From positions 1-64,000 of the forward strand of contig SCVB01000030.1 of NCBI GenBank assembly GCA_004296955.1: a stretch of 64,000 nucleotides of DNA. Direction: 5' to 3'. Below the pieces are notes generated by a model, which searched no databases, had not been told where the DNA came from, and worked only from the letters and a program-made list of their open reading frames with translations. Positions 8,821 through 18,105 of the stretch are shown piece by piece. The translations under genes and the position numbers were made by a program. The DNA is from Brevundimonas sp. (GTDB taxonomy: Bacteria; Pseudomonadota; Alphaproteobacteria; Caulobacterales; Caulobacteraceae). Positions within the stretch are counted from its first letter, which is position 1. Every line of letters begins with the position of its first letter.

Positions 8821-9187
8821 GGCGGATCTCCCTGATGCGCCGCCAGGATGACGGGTCCCGGACCGGGCCGCCTTGAGCGATATCAATCGGGCCCGCTGTC
8901 AGCCCCGCCGGTGTCCGCAAGCCGGCGCCCCGGGCGGTCAGGGCGGGCGCCCCGGGGCCCGCCACGGCGACGGTTGTGACAGTTCGACCGTATGGGGAGG
9001 GGTTTTCACCGAACCGCGAAGACAACTTCACACAAGCGCACCGGAACCGTCACCAATCGGCGTGCGCCCTGTCTTATCCGGCCTCTAGCTAAGGCGACGG
9101 GCAGGGGGCGATGAAGCCATCGCTGCGGGGACGGTCCCCGTGACGACTCCTGCCGTGAATTCCATTTGGACAGACACGGTGAAAACG
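8821..9187. promoter_or_regulatory. Divergent promoter region, efflux operon / ElpS-like gene
   Basis: About 370 bp between two divergent genes. It holds the ATPase ribosome site at the left, a GC-rich run around 8925-8960, a minus-strand CTGTCAC (8976-8982) equal to a PhoB half-site, and the spaced TCAC repeats at 9003-9053. No gene was found. Confidence 0.5.
9003..9053 (+). promoter_or_regulatory. Candidate PhoB-binding direct repeats
   Basis: TTTTCAC (9003), ACTTCAC (9025) and CCGTCAC (9047) recur exactly 22 bp apart, with a weaker intermediate GCGCACC at 9036. PhoB binds direct repeats of about CTGTCAT spaced 11 bp, and in Caulobacter the ElpS gene is induced by phosphate starvation. Individual repeats match poorly apart from CCGTCAC, so this is a tentative site. 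Confidence 0.3.
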
Positions 9188-10696
9188 ATGACCGGCTTTC
9201 GACTGACCACCCTGCTCGCGGTCTCCGCCAGCGCCCTGACCCTCGCAGCCTGCGGCTCGGCCGAGGTCGCGTCGCCCGGCGAAGGCGACTTCGGCGGCGG
9301 CACGGGCGGCGGCGGCACGACCCCTCCGCCGGCTCCGGGCACTCCGGCGGCTGATTGCCCGACCGGGTTCGCCAACGTCGGCCTGGTCGCCGGCGGCACG
9401 CTCCGCGCCTGCCAACTGCCGCAGCAGATCAACGGCGCCCTGACCGTGCCGCTGCGCGCCGGCACCATCTACGCCATCTCCGGCCGGACCTCGGTCGGCA
9501 CCGACCAGGGCGTCGATCCGGCCGCGCCGATCGCGGGCAGCGTCCAGGGCATCCTGACCATCGAGGCCGGCGTGCGCATCTTCGCCTCGGGCGGCTCCGA
9601 CTATCTGCTGGTCAACCGCGGCTCGCAGCTGTTCGCCGAAGGCACGGCCACCACCCCGATCATCTTCACCAGCCGCCAGAACGTCGAAGGCACGACGACG
9701 GAAAGCTCGCAGGGCCAGTGGGGCGGCATCGTCCTCGCCGGCCGCGCGCCGACGGCCAACTGCCAGCTGACCGCGCCGGTGACCTGCACGGGCACGGTCG
9801 AGGGCACCAGCGCCTTCTTCGGCGGCAACACCGCCGCCGACAACTCGGGTCGCCTGCGCTACCTGCAGATCAAGTTCTCGGGCTTCGAGATTTCGACCGG
9901 CAACGAACTGCAGGGCCTGACCATGGCCGGCGTCGGCTCCGGAACGACGGTGGACCACATTCAGGTCTACAACAGCTCCGACGACGGCATGGAAATCTTC
10001 GGCGGCACCGTCAACCTGCGCCACATCGTGATCAACGGCGCTGACGACGACGGCATGGACACCGACACCGGCTGGCGCGGCGGCGCCCAGTTCGGCATCG
10101 TGACCCAGCGGGCCCCGGGCTCGACCAGCCGCAGCGCCGGCTTCGAGTTCTCCTCCGCTCCGACCTCCGTGCCGCTGGCCACCCGCTACGTCTCCCAGCC
10201 CAAGATGGCCAACTGGACCCTCGTCGGCCGCAACTCGCCGACCGACGCCCACACCGTGGCCCACTTCGACACCGGCACCGACGCGACGATCATCAACTCG
10301 GTGTTCACCAGCGTCCCCGGTTCGCTGGCCGGCTGTATGGCCATCAACGACGCCGACACCGCCACCAGCGGCGTGACCTTCAACTCGGTCTTCATGTCCT
10401 GCGGCATCTCCTATCGCCCGGCCAACGCGGTCCTTTCCGCCGCCGCCTTCACCGCGGGGACGAACAACACGGCGGCCGGGACCTCCACCCTGACCGCCCC
10501 GGCCTCGGGCACCAGCCTGAGCAACCAGGTGCTGACCTTCATCAACGGCGCCAATGAAACCGCCGTGACCCCGGTCGCGGCCGCCACCGTCCACCCCTTC
10601 TTCCAGAACACCACCTACATCGGCGCCGTCCAGAACGCCGCCGACACCTGGTGGCAGGGCTGGACCTGCGGCCTCACGGCCGGCGCGTCCTGCTGA
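9188..10696 (+). CDS. Surface lipoprotein, ElpS-like, predicted beta-helix
   Basis: A 502-residue lipoprotein. The signal peptide MTGFRLTTLLAVSASALTLA precedes a lipobox cysteine (TLAACGS), then a Gly/Pro linker to about residue 55. The body is rich in Ser, Thr, Asn and Gly with repeated short strands such as NSSDDGMEIFGGTVNLRHI, as in right-handed beta-helices. In Caulobacter crescentus the lipoprotein ElpS, encoded next to the type II secretion genes, is made under phosphate starvation and released in a secretion-dependent way. Gene order here (lipoprotein, TonB receptor, gspC-M) makes an ElpS homologue the best guess. I chose the ATG at 9188 for the signal peptide; GTG at 9179 is also possible. 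Confidence 0.75.
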   Translation: MTGFRLTTLLAVSASALTLAACGSAEVASPGEGDFGGGTGGGGTTPPPAPGTPAADCPTGFANVGLVAGGTLRACQLPQQINGALTVPLRAGTIYAISGRTSVGTDQGVDPAAPIAGSVQGILTIEAGVRIFASGGSDYLLVNRGSQLFAEGTATTPIIFTSRQNVEGTTTESSQGQWGGIVLAGRAPTANCQLTAPVTCTGTVEGTSAFFGGNTAADNSGRLRYLQIKFSGFEISTGNELQGLTMAGVGSGTTVDHIQVYNSSDDGMEIFGGTVNLRHIVINGADDDGMDTDTGWRGGAQFGIVTQRAPGSTSRSAGFEFSSAPTSVPLATRYVSQPKMANWTLVGRNSPTDAHTVAHFDTGTDATIINSVFTSVPGSLAGCMAINDADTATSGVTFNSVFMSCGISYRPANAVLSAAAFTAGTNNTAAGTSTLTAPASGTSLSNQVLTFINGANETAVTPVAAATVHPFFQNTTYIGAVQNAADTWWQGWTCGLTAGASC

Positions 10697-10704
10697 CGAC
10701 GGAT

Positions 10705-10732
10705 GCGGAGGCGGCCCGTCCGGGCCGCCTCC
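10705..10732 (+). terminator. Strong hairpin after the lipoprotein gene
   Basis: CGGAGGCGGCCC and GGGCCGCCTCCG form a perfect 12-bp stem with loop GTCC, starting 9 bp after the stop and followed by GCTTTCG. The weak T-run suggests partial termination or protection of the lipoprotein mRNA, leaving some read-through into the receptor gene. Confidence 0.65.
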
Positions 10733-10773
10733 GGCTTTCGCCCAGTCCGTTGAACTCCTTCAAGGCGCAGATC

Positions 10774-13431
10774 ATGAAGACCGTTACCTTGACCCTGAGC
10801 GGGGTCCTTCTGGCCACCAGCGCGCTGATCGCGCCCGGCATGGCCTATGCTCAAACGCCGCCGGTCGCGGCGACGCAGGATCCGTCCGTCCAGGACGAGC
10901 CCGACGCCGCCGGCGAACTCGATGAGATCGTCGTCCTCGGACGCTTCATTCCCGAGCCGAATCGCGAAAGCGCCGAGGTCGCCGCCTTCCTGACCTCCGA
11001 GGACCTCGAACGGACCGGCGACAGCAGCGCCGCCGGCGCCCTGGCCCGGGTCACGGGCCTGACCGTCGTCGAGGGCCGGTTCGTCTATGTCCGCGGACTC
11101 GGCGAGCGCTATTCCTCGGCCCTGCTGAACGGCTCGCCCCTGCCCAGCCCGGAGCCGCTCCAGCGCGTCGTTCCGCTGGACCTGTTCCCCTCCAGCATTC
11201 TGGAGAGCGTCACGGTCCAGAAATCCTATTCGGTGAATTTCCCCGGCGAGTTCGGCGGCGGGGTGATCGACCTGCGCACGGTCGATGCGCCCAACCAGCC
11301 CTTCTTCTCGATGTCGACCTCGATCGGCGGCAATACCGAGACGACCAACAAGGACAGCCTGATCTATTTCGGCTCCCGCACCGACTTCACCGGCTTTGAC
11401 GACGGGACCCGGGACGTGCCCGGCCCGCTCGCTCTCGCCTTCGGGCGGGGCGTTCCGGTCAACAGCGCCAACGTCGAGGCGCAGGAACTGCAGCGGATCG
11501 GTCAGTCGCTGGTCAATGCGCCGCTGCGCCTTCTGCAGCGCGAGACCACGCCGGTGAATTTCGGCTTCGACTTCGCCGGCGGCCTGAAGAGCGACAGCAG
11601 CCTCGGGACCTTCGGCCTGATCGCGGTGGCCGGCTACAGCAACAGCTGGTCGACCCGCAACGGCGTCCAGGAGGAGGCCCAGTTCTCTGGCCCCGTGCTC
11701 GTCCCGGTCACCAGCAAGGCCTTCGAATCGAACCAGAACGACATCCAGCTGAACTTCCTCGGCGGCCTGTCGCTGGTGACGGACAACAGCGACTTCCGCT
11801 GGACCAATTTCTACGTCCGCAACGTCACCAAGGAGGCCCGGATCAGCGCCGGTCCGGACTTCGACGCCGGCGGCGAGATCCAGCGCACGGACTACACCGA
11901 GTGGTACGAGCGCCAGCTGTTCTCCACGCAGCTGAGCGGCGAACATGAGCTCATGGACGGCGCCCTCGAAATCGCCTGGCGCGGGGCCTACGCCCTGACC
12001 GAGCGCAATGCGCCCTATGAAACGCGCTTCGAATACGGCGTCGACGCCAATGGCGACTTCCTGCACGAGATCGGCGGCAACCGCATTTCGTTCAGCGAAC
12101 TGGACGACGACATCGTCTCGGGCGGGGCGGACATCAGCTACACCCTGCCGCTGTCCGACTATCGTGACGCTGTCTTCAGCGCCGGCTTCGCCTGGTTCGA
12201 CAACAACCGCGACGCCGAGCGCCGCGACCTGCAGTTCGTCCCCGCCAGCACCCTGACGGAAGAGCAGCGCCGGTCGCGCGTCGACTACCTCTATTCGGAT
12301 TACAACATCAGCCCGACCGGGCTGATCCTGTCCGAAGTCACGGGCAGCGCGGGCAGCGGGGCGGCGGCCTATTCGGCCCAGCTCGAGGTCGCCGCGGCCT
12401 ATGTCCAGGTCGACGCCGAGTTCATTCCGCTGCTGCGCACCACCTTCGGCGTTCGCTACGAGGACGGCCGTCAGTCGGTGACCACCCGCGATCTGTTCGG
12501 CGGCGCCGCGCCCTTCGCGCCGACCGAGATCGAGGAGCAGTATTTCCTGCCCTCGTTCACGGCGACGTGGAATTTCGCCGAGGACCAGCAGTTCCGCGTC
12601 GGGGCCTCCCAGACCATCGGTCGCCCCCAGTTCCGCGAACTGGCGCCGCAGTCCTACACGGACCCGGAAACCGATCGCGAGTTCACCGGCAACCCGTTCC
12701 TGGTCGACACCGAGATCCTGAACCTCGACGCCCGCTATGAGTGGTTCTTCGCCCGCCAGCAGTATCTGACCGCCGGCGTCTTCTTCAAGGACCTGGACAA
12801 GCCGGTCGAGGCGACCATCGTCACCTCCGGCAATGCGCGCCAGCAGTCGTATCTGAACTCGCCGCAGGCGGTCATCTACGGCGCCGAGATCGAGGCCAAG
12901 AAATACTTCGAGTTCCCCGACAACGGCCTCTCCTTCATCGCGGACAAGCGCTGGCTGGTGCAGGCCAACTACACCTGGTCGGACTCCGAGGTACAGGTCG
13001 ATGCGGGCGACGTCGTCCGCACTCCGGGGGGCGGCGGCGCCGACGAGGACGCCACCTTCTTCATCGAGGACGGCAGCCGCCTCCAGGGCCAGTCCGAGCA
13101 CGTCGCCAACCTGCAACTGGGCTGGGAAGACGACACGGCCCGGTCCCAGGCGACGATCATCGTCAACTATGTCAGCGAGCGCATCAGCGCCCGCGGCGCC
13201 GGCGGCGCGGGCAACCGCGAGCCGGACTACGTCCAGGATCCGGGCGTGATCGTCGACTTCGTGTACCGCAAGGATTTCGAATACGGGGGCCGCGATCTCG
13301 GCTTCGCCCTCGAACTCCGGAACCTGCTCAACACCGATTTCGACGAGCATCAGACGCTGGGCAACACGATCCGGATCAACAACTACGAGTTGGGATCCAG
13401 CGCCTCGGTCAGCCTGACCGCGCGCTTCTAG
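10774..13431 (+). CDS. TonB-dependent outer-membrane receptor
   Basis: An 885-residue receptor for active uptake across the outer membrane. It has a signal peptide (MKTVTLTLSGVLLATSALIA, cut near AYAQ), a TonB box DEIVVLG near residue 50, a plug domain with YVRGLGERYSSALLNGSPLP and GEFGGGVIDLRT, and a beta-barrel of over 600 residues ending SVSLTARF with the aromatic C-terminal residue usual for outer-membrane barrels. It follows the ElpS-like gene by 77 bp. Its substrate cannot be read from sequence; the context suggests a phosphorus-containing compound. The ATG at 10774 is the first with a signal peptide behind it. Confidence 0.92.
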   Translation: MKTVTLTLSGVLLATSALIAPGMAYAQTPPVAATQDPSVQDEPDAAGELDEIVVLGRFIPEPNRESAEVAAFLTSEDLERTGDSSAAGALARVTGLTVVEGRFVYVRGLGERYSSALLNGSPLPSPEPLQRVVPLDLFPSSILESVTVQKSYSVNFPGEFGGGVIDLRTVDAPNQPFFSMSTSIGGNTETTNKDSLIYFGSRTDFTGFDDGTRDVPGPLALAFGRGVPVNSANVEAQELQRIGQSLVNAPLRLLQRETTPVNFGFDFAGGLKSDSSLGTFGLIAVAGYSNSWSTRNGVQEEAQFSGPVLVPVTSKAFESNQNDIQLNFLGGLSLVTDNSDFRWTNFYVRNVTKEARISAGPDFDAGGEIQRTDYTEWYERQLFSTQLSGEHELMDGALEIAWRGAYALTERNAPYETRFEYGVDANGDFLHEIGGNRISFSELDDDIVSGGADISYTLPLSDYRDAVFSAGFAWFDNNRDAERRDLQFVPASTLTEEQRRSRVDYLYSDYNISPTGLILSEVTGSAGSGAAAYSAQLEVAAAYVQVDAEFIPLLRTTFGVRYEDGRQSVTTRDLFGGAAPFAPTEIEEQYFLPSFTATWNFAEDQQFRVGASQTIGRPQFRELAPQSYTDPETDREFTGNPFLVDTEILNLDARYEWFFARQQYLTAGVFFKDLDKPVEATIVTSGNARQQSYLNSPQAVIYGAEIEAKKYFEFPDNGLSFIADKRWLVQANYTWSDSEVQVDAGDVVRTPGGGGADEDATFFIEDGSRLQGQSEHVANLQLGWEDDTARSQATIIVNYVSERISARGAGGAGNREPDYVQDPGVIVDFVYRKDFEYGGRDLGFALELRNLLNTDFDEHQTLGNTIRINNYELGSSASVSLTARF

Positions 13432-13439
13432 ACGGCCCG

Positions 13440-13465
13440 GGGAGGCGGTCGCCTGACCGCCTCCC
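13440..13465 (+). terminator. Hairpin after the TonB receptor gene
   Basis: GGGAGGCGGTC and GACCGCCTCCC pair perfectly over 11 bp around GCCT, 8 bp after the receptor stop. There is no T-tract. It probably ends or stabilises the receptor transcript ahead of the gsp operon. Confidence 0.6.
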
Positions 13466-13620
13466 ATGCCGGCCTGTGCGACGGATTTGCGGCGGTTCAT
13501 CCGTGGACGTCGCAACCGTCACGGCAAGTTCGCCGCGCCGTCATGACCCCGTGAAGCCCGGACACGGACGATCGGTCTAGAAGGCCCCCGGGCCGTCGGG
13601 GCCGCTTGAGGCACGCCATA

Positions 13621-14472
13621 GTGATCGGCGCAGTGCGCAGTTTCAGCAGTCGGGTTCGGGACGCCGTCGCGGCGCGTCCGGATCGCGTGCGGGCGGGGGT
13701 TGAGATCGCGCTCGCCCTGGCCCTGGCTGTGCAGCTCGGCCAGCTGGTCTGGATCGCGGCGGGGCCGGAAGCGACGCCGCCGGCGCCGGCGGCGGTCGCC
13801 GCGGCGGTGCAGCCCGCGGATCCCTCCATTTTCCAGCGTTTTGACGCCTTCTTCCGCACCGGCGGGGTGAGCAGTCTGGCGGGTGCGTCGGCGGGCGGGT
13901 CGCAGATGCGGCTGTTCGGCGTTCGGGCCGGCGGGGCGGACGGCGGTTCGGCGATCATCGGCCTGGCCGACGGGCGTCAGGTGTCGGTGGGAGCGGGCGA
14001 GACGGTCGAGCCGGGTCTGGTGCTGCAGTCGGTGGGGCCGGATCATGTGGTGCTGGCGCGCGGCGGTTCGCTGAGCCGGCTCGACTTCGGCGATGCGCCG
14101 GTGGGCGCCGCGCCGCCGCCTCCGCCGCCGCCCGGTCCGCAGACCGTGGCGCCGCCGGCCCCGGCTGCTGCGCCCGCTGTGGCCGGCCCGGGGATCGATG
14201 CGGCGCAGTTGCTGGCCCAGGCGGGGCTGCGGCCGCGGATGCGGGGCCTGCGGCTGGACGGCTTCACCGTCTCGACGGCCGGCGAGGGTTCGGCGCTGGC
14301 GGCCGCCGGCCTGCAGGCGGGCGACGTCCTGCTGGCCGTCGACGGGACGGCGCTGGACAGCCCGGAGCGGATCTCCGGCCTGCGCCGCCAGCTCGCCGGG
14401 GCCGCCAGCGTGACGCTCCGCTTCGAACGGGACGGGGCCGTGCAGACCACCACCATAAGGACAGGCCGTTGA
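13621..14472 (+). CDS. gspC: Type II secretion protein GspC with PDZ domain
   Basis: The inner-membrane connector of the type II secretion system, which contacts the GspD secretin. About 283 residues: a cytoplasmic N-terminus, one membrane helix (VEIALALALAVQLGQLVWIA), the HR-like region around residues 90-140, a proline-rich linker and a C-terminal PDZ domain (GLQAGDVLLAVDGTAL). The start is uncertain: GTG at 13621 is used; TTG at 13606 and GTG at 13633 are alternatives. First gene of an eleven-gene operon in which the following frames mostly overlap or touch. Its stop TGA overlaps the gspD TTG. Confidence 0.85.
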   Translation: MIGAVRSFSSRVRDAVAARPDRVRAGVEIALALALAVQLGQLVWIAAGPEATPPAPAAVAAAVQPADPSIFQRFDAFFRTGGVSSLAGASAGGSQMRLFGVRAGGADGGSAIIGLADGRQVSVGAGETVEPGLVLQSVGPDHVVLARGGSLSRLDFGDAPVGAAPPPPPPPGPQTVAPPAPAAAPAVAGPGIDAAQLLAQAGLRPRMRGLRLDGFTVSTAGEGSALAAAGLQAGDVLLAVDGTALDSPERISGLRRQLAGAASVTLRFERDGAVQTTTIRTGR

Positions 14473-16547
14473 AGCGCTCGAACCGAACCGTCCTCGCCGC
14501 CGTGATCGCCGCGGTCCTGGCCGCCCAGGGCCCGCTGGCGGCGGGGCCGGCGGCCGCCCAGTCGCAGACCCTGAACGTGCAGGGGGCGGACATCCGCGCC
14601 TTCATCCAGGACGTGGCCCGCTCGACCGGGCGGACCTTCATCGTCGATCCGGGGGTGACGGGGACGGTGACGGTGTCGAGCGAGCGGCCGCTGAGCCGGG
14701 CGCAGCTGTTCGAGGTGTTTCTCTCGACTCTGCGCGCCAACGGCCTGGTGGTGACCCCGACCGCCTCGGGCGCCTATCGCATCAGCCCGGCCCAGGGCGC
14801 CGCCCAGGGCCCGTCGACGGTGGGTTCGGAGCGCTTCTCGACCGAGGTCTTCCAGCTTCGCAACATCGACGCCGCCTCGGCCGCCGAGACCATCCGGCCG
14901 CTGGTCGGACCGCAGGGCCAGGTGCTGGCCAACCCCGGCGCCAACAGCGTCGTCGTCGCCGATTTCTCGGACAACCTGGCCCGCATCCGCGCCCTGATCG
15001 GCCGCATCGACGTCGACCGCACCGGCTTCGAGGTCGTCACCTTGCAGAACTCCTCAGCGCGCGAGATCGCCGCCGTGCTGCAGTCCGTGCTCACGCCTCC
15101 GGGCGGCCAGCCGGGGCAGGGGATGGTCACGGTCACCCCGGTCGAGAGCTCCAACTCCATCGTCCTGCGCGGCGATCCGGCGGCGATGGCGCGCATCCGG
15201 CCGCTGGTCGAGGACCTCGACCGCCGCGCCGAGTCCGCCGATGACGTCAAGGTCGTCTTCCTGCAGCACGCCAACGCCGAGGCCCTGCTGCCGGTGCTGC
15301 AGCAGATCGTCGGCCAGCCGGTCACCGCCGCCAGCGCCAACGCCACGCCCGCCCCGCGCGGCGCGTCGGGCGACGCCGCTGCCGAAGTCATCCCGGCCAG
15401 CGCCACGACCGCGGCCCCCGTCCCGGGCCAGCGCGCCACCATCGCCCGTTTCCCCGGCGCCAACGCCCTGGTCATCTCGGCCTCGGCCGACACCCAGCGG
15501 ATGCTGTCCGAGGTCATCCGCCAGCTGGACCAGCGGCGCCAGCAGGTGCTGATCGAGGCGATCGTGGTCGAGCTCAGCGACAACGCCGTCAAGGAACTCG
15601 GCGTCCAGTGGCTGCTGGCCGGCGAGGACGGCAGCCCCATCGGCCTGACCAATTATTCGGACAGCGCCGTCCCCCTTCTGCCGGTCGCGGGCGGAGCGGC
15701 GGCGGGACAGCTGGAGGCGGACGATCCCCTGCGCGAGCAGTTGCAGAACCTGGCCCTGAACACCCTCTTGGGCGCCAACGGCTTCGTCGGCGGCGGCGGC
15801 GGCAGCATCGGCAACGGCCTGTTCGGCTTCATCATCAACGCCGCCAAGACCGATGCGGGCTCCAACCTGCTGCAGACCCCGTCGCTGATGACGCTGGACA
15901 ATGAGGAGGCGACCATCCTGGTGGGTCAGGAGGTGCCGATCACGACCGGCGAGACCCTGCTGGACGGCAATTCCAACCCCTTCCGCACGACCCAGCGGCA
16001 GGACATCGGCGTCAAATTGATCGTGCGGCCCCAGATCAACGCCGGCGGCTCGATCACCCTGTTCCTGCGGCAGGAGGTGTCCAGCATCAACGGCGTCCTG
16101 ACCAATTCGGCCAGCGACCTGGTGCTCAACAAGCGCGAGCTGGAGACGACGCTGGTGGTGGACGACGGCGACATCGCCGTGGCGGGCGGCCTGCTGGACC
16201 AGAACGACCGGCTGTCGGTCGACGGAGTTCCGGGGCTCAGCGCCCTGCCGGTGATCGGCGGCCTGTTCCGCTCGACCAGCCGCCAGCGCGGGCGGACCAA
16301 TCTGATGGTCTTCATCCGCCCGACCATCATCCGCTCGCCCGCCGACGCCCAGGCGCTGGCGGCGGACCGCTGGGGCTATATGCGCCAGCAACAGCTCAAC
16401 AACGCGCCGGGTGTGGAGCCGAGCCTGGACGAGATGCTGCGCGACTATATGCGCACCCAGCCGCCGGTCGCGCCGGACTACGCCATCATCGCGCCCGTGG
16501 GCGAGGTGACCCCGTCGCCCCTGCCGCCGGTCGCGTCAGGCGAGTGA
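14469..16547 (+). CDS. gspD: Type II secretion outer-membrane secretin GspD
   Basis: Forms the multimeric outer-membrane gate. 692 residues: signal peptide (to about AAAQS), N0 domain (LNVQGADIRAFIQDVARSTG), N1-N3 repeats (STEVFQLRNIDAASAAETI; EVVTLQNSSAREIAAVLQSV; VKVVFLQHANAEALLPVLQQ) and the secretin core from about residue 350 with VPITTGETLL and DIGVKLIVRPQINAGGSITL. Starts at a TTG overlapping the gspC stop, with AAGGACAGG upstream. About 60 residues of acidic and proline-rich tail follow the core. No gene for a pilotin was recognised nearby. Confidence 0.96.
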   Translation: MKRSNRTVLAAVIAAVLAAQGPLAAGPAAAQSQTLNVQGADIRAFIQDVARSTGRTFIVDPGVTGTVTVSSERPLSRAQLFEVFLSTLRANGLVVTPTASGAYRISPAQGAAQGPSTVGSERFSTEVFQLRNIDAASAAETIRPLVGPQGQVLANPGANSVVVADFSDNLARIRALIGRIDVDRTGFEVVTLQNSSAREIAAVLQSVLTPPGGQPGQGMVTVTPVESSNSIVLRGDPAAMARIRPLVEDLDRRAESADDVKVVFLQHANAEALLPVLQQIVGQPVTAASANATPAPRGASGDAAAEVIPASATTAAPVPGQRATIARFPGANALVISASADTQRMLSEVIRQLDQRRQQVLIEAIVVELSDNAVKELGVQWLLAGEDGSPIGLTNYSDSAVPLLPVAGGAAAGQLEADDPLREQLQNLALNTLLGANGFVGGGGGSIGNGLFGFIINAAKTDAGSNLLQTPSLMTLDNEEATILVGQEVPITTGETLLDGNSNPFRTTQRQDIGVKLIVRPQINAGGSITLFLRQEVSSINGVLTNSASDLVLNKRELETTLVVDDGDIAVAGGLLDQNDRLSVDGVPGLSALPVIGGLFRSTSRQRGRTNLMVFIRPTIIRSPADAQALAADRWGYMRQQQLNNAPGVEPSLDEMLRDYMRTQPPVAPDYAIIAPVGEVTPSPLPPVASGE

Positions 16548-16554
16548 GGCGGCC

Positions 16555-18105
16555 ATGATCACCCTGGTCAATCCGACGCTTCCCTACGGCTTCGCCAAAC
16601 GGCACGGGGTGATCCTGCTGGACGCGGGCGAGATCGCCGTGGTGGGCCTGCGCGAGGGCGCGGATCCGTCGGCCCTGATCGAGACGCGCCGGGCCCTGGG
16701 CCGGCCCTTGCGGGTCGAGCCGCTGGACCAGGCGGCCTTCGACCGGCGGCTGTCGCAGGTCTATGCCGGCGATCACCTGAGCGCGACGGACGGCGACGAC
16801 CTGGAGATGCCGTCGGGGCTGGAGAGCCTGATCGACGATATCCCCGCCGCGGCGGACCTGCTGGACACGGCCGACGACGCCCCGGTGATCCGGCTGATCA
16901 ACGGCATCATCGCCGAGGCCGTGCGGGCGGGGGCCTCGGACATCCATCTGGAGCCGTTCGAGACGGCGCTGACGGTGCGGATGCGCATCGACGGGGTGTT
17001 GCGCGAGACCCTGTCGCTGAACCCGCGGATCACGCCGCTGCTGGTGTCGCGGATCAAGGTAATGGCGCGGCTGGACATCGCCGAGAAGCGGGTGCCGCAG
17101 GACGGGCGCATCCCGCTGGCCCTGGGCGGCAAGACGCTGGACGTGCGCGTCTCGACCCTGCCGTCGCGGGCGGGCGAGCGGGTGGTGCTGCGCATCCTCG
17201 ACCGCGACCAGGCGGGGCTGACCCTGGACCGTCTGGGCATGGCGCCGGATGCGCTCGAGGCCTTCCGCGCGGCGCTGGGGGAGCCCAACGGCATCATCCT
17301 GGTCACCGGCCCGACGGGCTCGGGCAAGACCACCTCGCTCTACGCCGGCCTGTCGCTGCTCAATGACGCGACGCGCAACATCCTGACGGTCGAGGACCCG
17401 GTGGAATACGCCATCGACGGGGTCGGCCAGACCCAGGTCAACGCCCGGGTCGGCATGACCTTCGCGGCGGGGCTGCGGGCCATACTGCGCCAGGACCCGG
17501 ACGTGGTCATGGTCGGGGAGATCCGCGATGCGGAGACGGCGCGGATCGCGGTCCAGGCGGCCCTGACCGGCCATCTGGTGCTGTCGACGGTGCACACCAA
17601 TGACGCCTCCGGGGCGATCACCCGGCTGAGGGACATGGGGGTGGAGCCCTTCCTGCTGGCCTCGACCCTGCGGCTGATCGTGGCCCAGCGGCTGGTGCGC
17701 CGGCTGTGCGGCGACTGCCGCCGGTCCGAACCGGCTGACCAGGCCACGGCGCGGCTGGCCGGGGTCCGGGTCGGCCAGACGGTGTGGCGGCCGCACGGCT
17801 GCGCGGCCTGCAACCAGACCGGCTATGTGGGGCGGGTGGGCCTCTATGAAGTGATCCGCGTCGACGACCGGGTGCGCCGGCTGATCGCGGCCGAGGCCGG
17901 GGAGGAGGCGATCAACGCCGTCGCCTTCGCCGGGGCGGAAACCCTCAGTCAGCGGGCGCGGGCCCTGGTGCTGGACGGCGTCACCTCGGTGGAGGAGGCG
18001 GTGCGGGTGACGCGCCAGGAGACGGCCCAGGCCCATGAGGCGCCGGGGCCGGCCGCCACCGTTCCCGCCGTCGCCGTCGCGACCGGACGCGAGGATGCGG
18101 CCTGA
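16555..18105 (+). CDS. gspE: Type II secretion ATPase GspE
   Basis: The cytoplasmic hexameric motor that drives pseudopilus growth. 516 residues with Walker A GPTGSGKTTSLYAGL, Asp box LTVEDPVEY, Walker B-like DPDVVMVGEIRDAET, His box TGHLVLSTVHTNDA, and a four-cysteine zinc module (LCGDC and CAACNQTGY) near 385-430. The N-terminal domain that docks to GspL occupies about the first 100 residues. Its TGA overlaps the gspF ATG. Confidence 0.96.
   Translation: MITLVNPTLPYGFAKRHGVILLDAGEIAVVGLREGADPSALIETRRALGRPLRVEPLDQAAFDRRLSQVYAGDHLSATDGDDLEMPSGLESLIDDIPAAADLLDTADDAPVIRLINGIIAEAVRAGASDIHLEPFETALTVRMRIDGVLRETLSLNPRITPLLVSRIKVMARLDIAEKRVPQDGRIPLALGGKTLDVRVSTLPSRAGERVVLRILDRDQAGLTLDRLGMAPDALEAFRAALGEPNGIILVTGPTGSGKTTSLYAGLSLLNDATRNILTVEDPVEYAIDGVGQTQVNARVGMTFAAGLRAILRQDPDVVMVGEIRDAETARIAVQAALTGHLVLSTVHTNDASGAITRLRDMGVEPFLLASTLRLIVAQRLVRRLCGDCRRSEPADQATARLAGVRVGQTVWRPHGCAACNQTGYVGRVGLYEVIRVDDRVRRLIAAEAGEEAINAVAFAGAETLSQRARALVLDGVTSVEEAVRVTRQETAQAHEAPGPAATVPAVAVATGREDAA

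Noticed and set aside
10615..13515. 966-residue open frame opposite the TonB receptor
   Set aside because: Antisense shadow of a clear receptor gene; composition without domains.
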